Notes under the pieces: generated by a model | Database searches by the model: none | Told to the model about the DNA's origin: nothing | Seen by the model: the letters and a program-made list of their open reading frames with translations, nothing else | Assembly: GCA_020633845.1 (NCBI GenBank) | Contig: JACKCW010000002.1 | Coordinates: 1 to 64,000, forward strand | Length of the DNA stretch: 64,000 nucleotides | Reading direction: 5' to 3' | DNA from: Caryophanales bacterium | GTDB lineage: Bacteria > Bacillota_I > Bacilli_A > Izemoplasmatales > UBA1188 | Program-made: the position numbers and the translations under genes | Shown: in pieces, positions 62,974-64,000 of the stretch | Layout: the number at the start of each line of letters is the position of its first letter | How positions within the stretch are numbered: position 1 is the first letter of the stretch

Positions 62974-63005
62974 ACAAAAAAAGAAAAGACCGCCGAAACG
63001 GTCTT
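62974..63005 (-). terminator. Terminator of the alpha-amylase gene
   Basis: AAGACCG (62986-62992) and CGGTCTT (62999-63005) pair around a CCGAAA loop; the minus strand ends in TTTTCTTTTTTT. It overlaps the amylase stop codon. Confidence 0.88.
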
Positions 63006-64000
63006 ATCTGAGTATAACTGAGGTATGAGGAGCGATTGTCAGAATCGATCCGGAAAGGGTCGCATCTCCACTTCCGATGACAGCTGCAATAAATGTAAAG
63101 TTGAAGTCGGTTCCTTTTGAGAGATCAATTGTCAAAGTCGTAGAATAGGAAGTATTGTGAAATACACCCACCGTTCTTCCCTCATATGTAGAAAGAAAAC
63201 CGCCAAAAGTTGTATAGTTCGCAAAATTAAGGGCAGTGTATTCGCCTAAAGCTATTTCCGGGTTGCATTTTCTAATAATAAGCAATTTTTTATAGTAGTT
63301 ATAAAGGCTTGTCTTATCCTTCTTCTGTTCTTTAACTGTTCCGTTTGTCTGAAGCGAAGAATCATAAGTGGCACCGACAGGATCTTCAACCGTATCGTTA
63401 TCGCCCCAAAGCATAGCCAGTCTCCGGTTGGCATCGGTGTTTTCGGTGCCTCTTGAACCTTTCATGCCAATCTCTTCGCCATAATAGATAAATGGCGTAC
63501 CATAGGTCAAAATGTAAAGGTTGGCCGCCATTTGCATTTCGCCTTCCTTAATTGATAAGTAGCCGGCAGCTCTATTCATATCGTGGTTAGATATAAAAGG
63601 GGTAAGAATTGCATCAGGATTAACTATTTCCACCGAGTTTCTGTACTGTGATAAGTAACTAACATAACTGTTTACGCTTTCGTATTGTTTAGCGCAACTA
63701 GTAATAGCGCCATCGCTTCCAGACATCCCGAAATCAAAACAACTTATTGCCTCATAGTAGGAGGCAATTTCGCCGTCATTTGACCAATCTTCTCCGACTA
63801 AATAATAGTCATCGCTATATTTTTGGCATTCGCTGTCGACCCATTTTAGAAATTCAATATTTTTAGCATCGTCGCCGAGATAAAAATATTTGACAGCATC
63901 TAAGCGAAATCCGTATACTCCGACATCTTCCATCCAGTATCTAATGATTTCGGATATTTCCGCTTTAACATCCTCGTTATCAAGATTAAGTTCCGGCATG
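63004..64000 (-). CDS. GH13 alpha-amylase, 5' part beyond window
   Basis: The last 331 residues of an alpha-amylase-family glycosidase. The visible part begins at the MPELNLDN region V. It holds region II GFRLDAVKYF (nucleophile Asp), region III VGEDWS (acid/base Glu) and region IV FISNHDMNR (transition-state Asp). A C-terminal beta domain (about 245-331) follows. It hydrolyses alpha-1,4-glucans. The N-terminus, and thus any signal peptide, lies right of position 64000. Its proximity to cre sites fits carbohydrate use. Confidence 0.95.
   Translation of the reverse strand, partial: MPELNLDNEDVKAEISEIIRYWMEDVGVYGFRLDAVKYFYLGDDAKNIEFLKWVDSECQKYSDDYYLVGEDWSNDGEIASYYEAISCFDFGMSGSDGAITSCAKQYESVNSYVSYLSQYRNSVEIVNPDAILTPFISNHDMNRAAGYLSIKEGEMQMAANLYILTYGTPFIYYGEEIGMKGSRGTENTDANRRLAMLWGDNDTVEDPVGATYDSSLQTNGTVKEQKKDKTSLYNYYKKLLIIRKCNPEIALGEYTALNFANYTTFGGFLSTYEGRTVGVFHNTSYSTTLTIDLSKGTDFNFTFIAAVIGSGDATLSGSILTIAPHTSVILR

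Overview
The window is A+T-rich chromosomal DNA from a low-GC Gram-positive bacterium (Firmicutes/Bacillota). An uncultured host-associated Bacilli or Mollicutes-related lineage is plausible, but that placement is inference. The support is the hrcA-grpE-dnaK-dnaJ order under a CIRCE element, a nusB-xseA-xseB-dxs-tlyA cluster, a potABCD operon, lipobox lipoproteins, a CcpA-type cre motif and no outer-membrane genes. TGA is used as a stop (jetB, jetC, dxs), so the code is the standard bacterial one. Genes are dense and mostly on the minus strand, in short overlapping operons.

Layout. Positions 1-1280: the edge of a restriction-modification locus, with a partial type III-like Mod methylase whose catalytic DPPY box reads DILY and a small XRE regulator. 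It lies against the 3' end of a tRNA-Ser(GGA) gene. 1770-7017: a three-gene Wadjet/MukBEF-like SMC operon (JetA, JetB, JetC) with no JetD nuclease. 7247-12011: heat-shock operon. 12084-16101: a membrane protein, an aldo/keto reductase and RNA-modification/helicase genes. 16172-21669: ispH, a 58-residue membrane protein, and tlyA-dxs-xseBA-nusB. 21709-25847: polyamine importer with a large inverted repeat over its promoter. 26056-28392: lipid kinase and pyruvate kinase. 28474-31372: an unrecognised secreted-protein/ABC-exporter cluster. 31422-35682: mnmA, nadE, nadD and a membrane XRE regulator. 35866-38237: a plus-strand glycosyltransferase/acyltransferase cluster. 38269-43349: SPFH/NfeD pair, a J-domain/leucine-rich-repeat membrane protein, an S9 peptidase and a helical-repeat protein. 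43370-45884: fakA-like gene and a TetR regulator. 45899-48882: a TrpX-type ABC importer behind a tyrosine-codon-rich leader-peptide attenuator. 48937-51827: P-type ATPase under a yybP-ykoY (manganese) riboswitch. 51916-55138: gpmA, split chromate transporter, MFS protein. 55216-62098: BMP-type (nucleoside/sugar) ABC importer preceded by tandemly duplicated lipoproteins with cre sites. 62142-64000: YwaF-like membrane protein and a GH13 alpha-amylase cut by the window edge.

The strongest unusual signals are the Tyr-rich attenuator (three mutually exclusive RNA pairings readable by eye), the 713-bp tandem duplication that made a chimeric lipoprotein gene essentially without later mutation, the JetABC operon lacking JetD, and the Mod protein with a degenerate catalytic motif. 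All calls come from reading the sequence; no database search was run.
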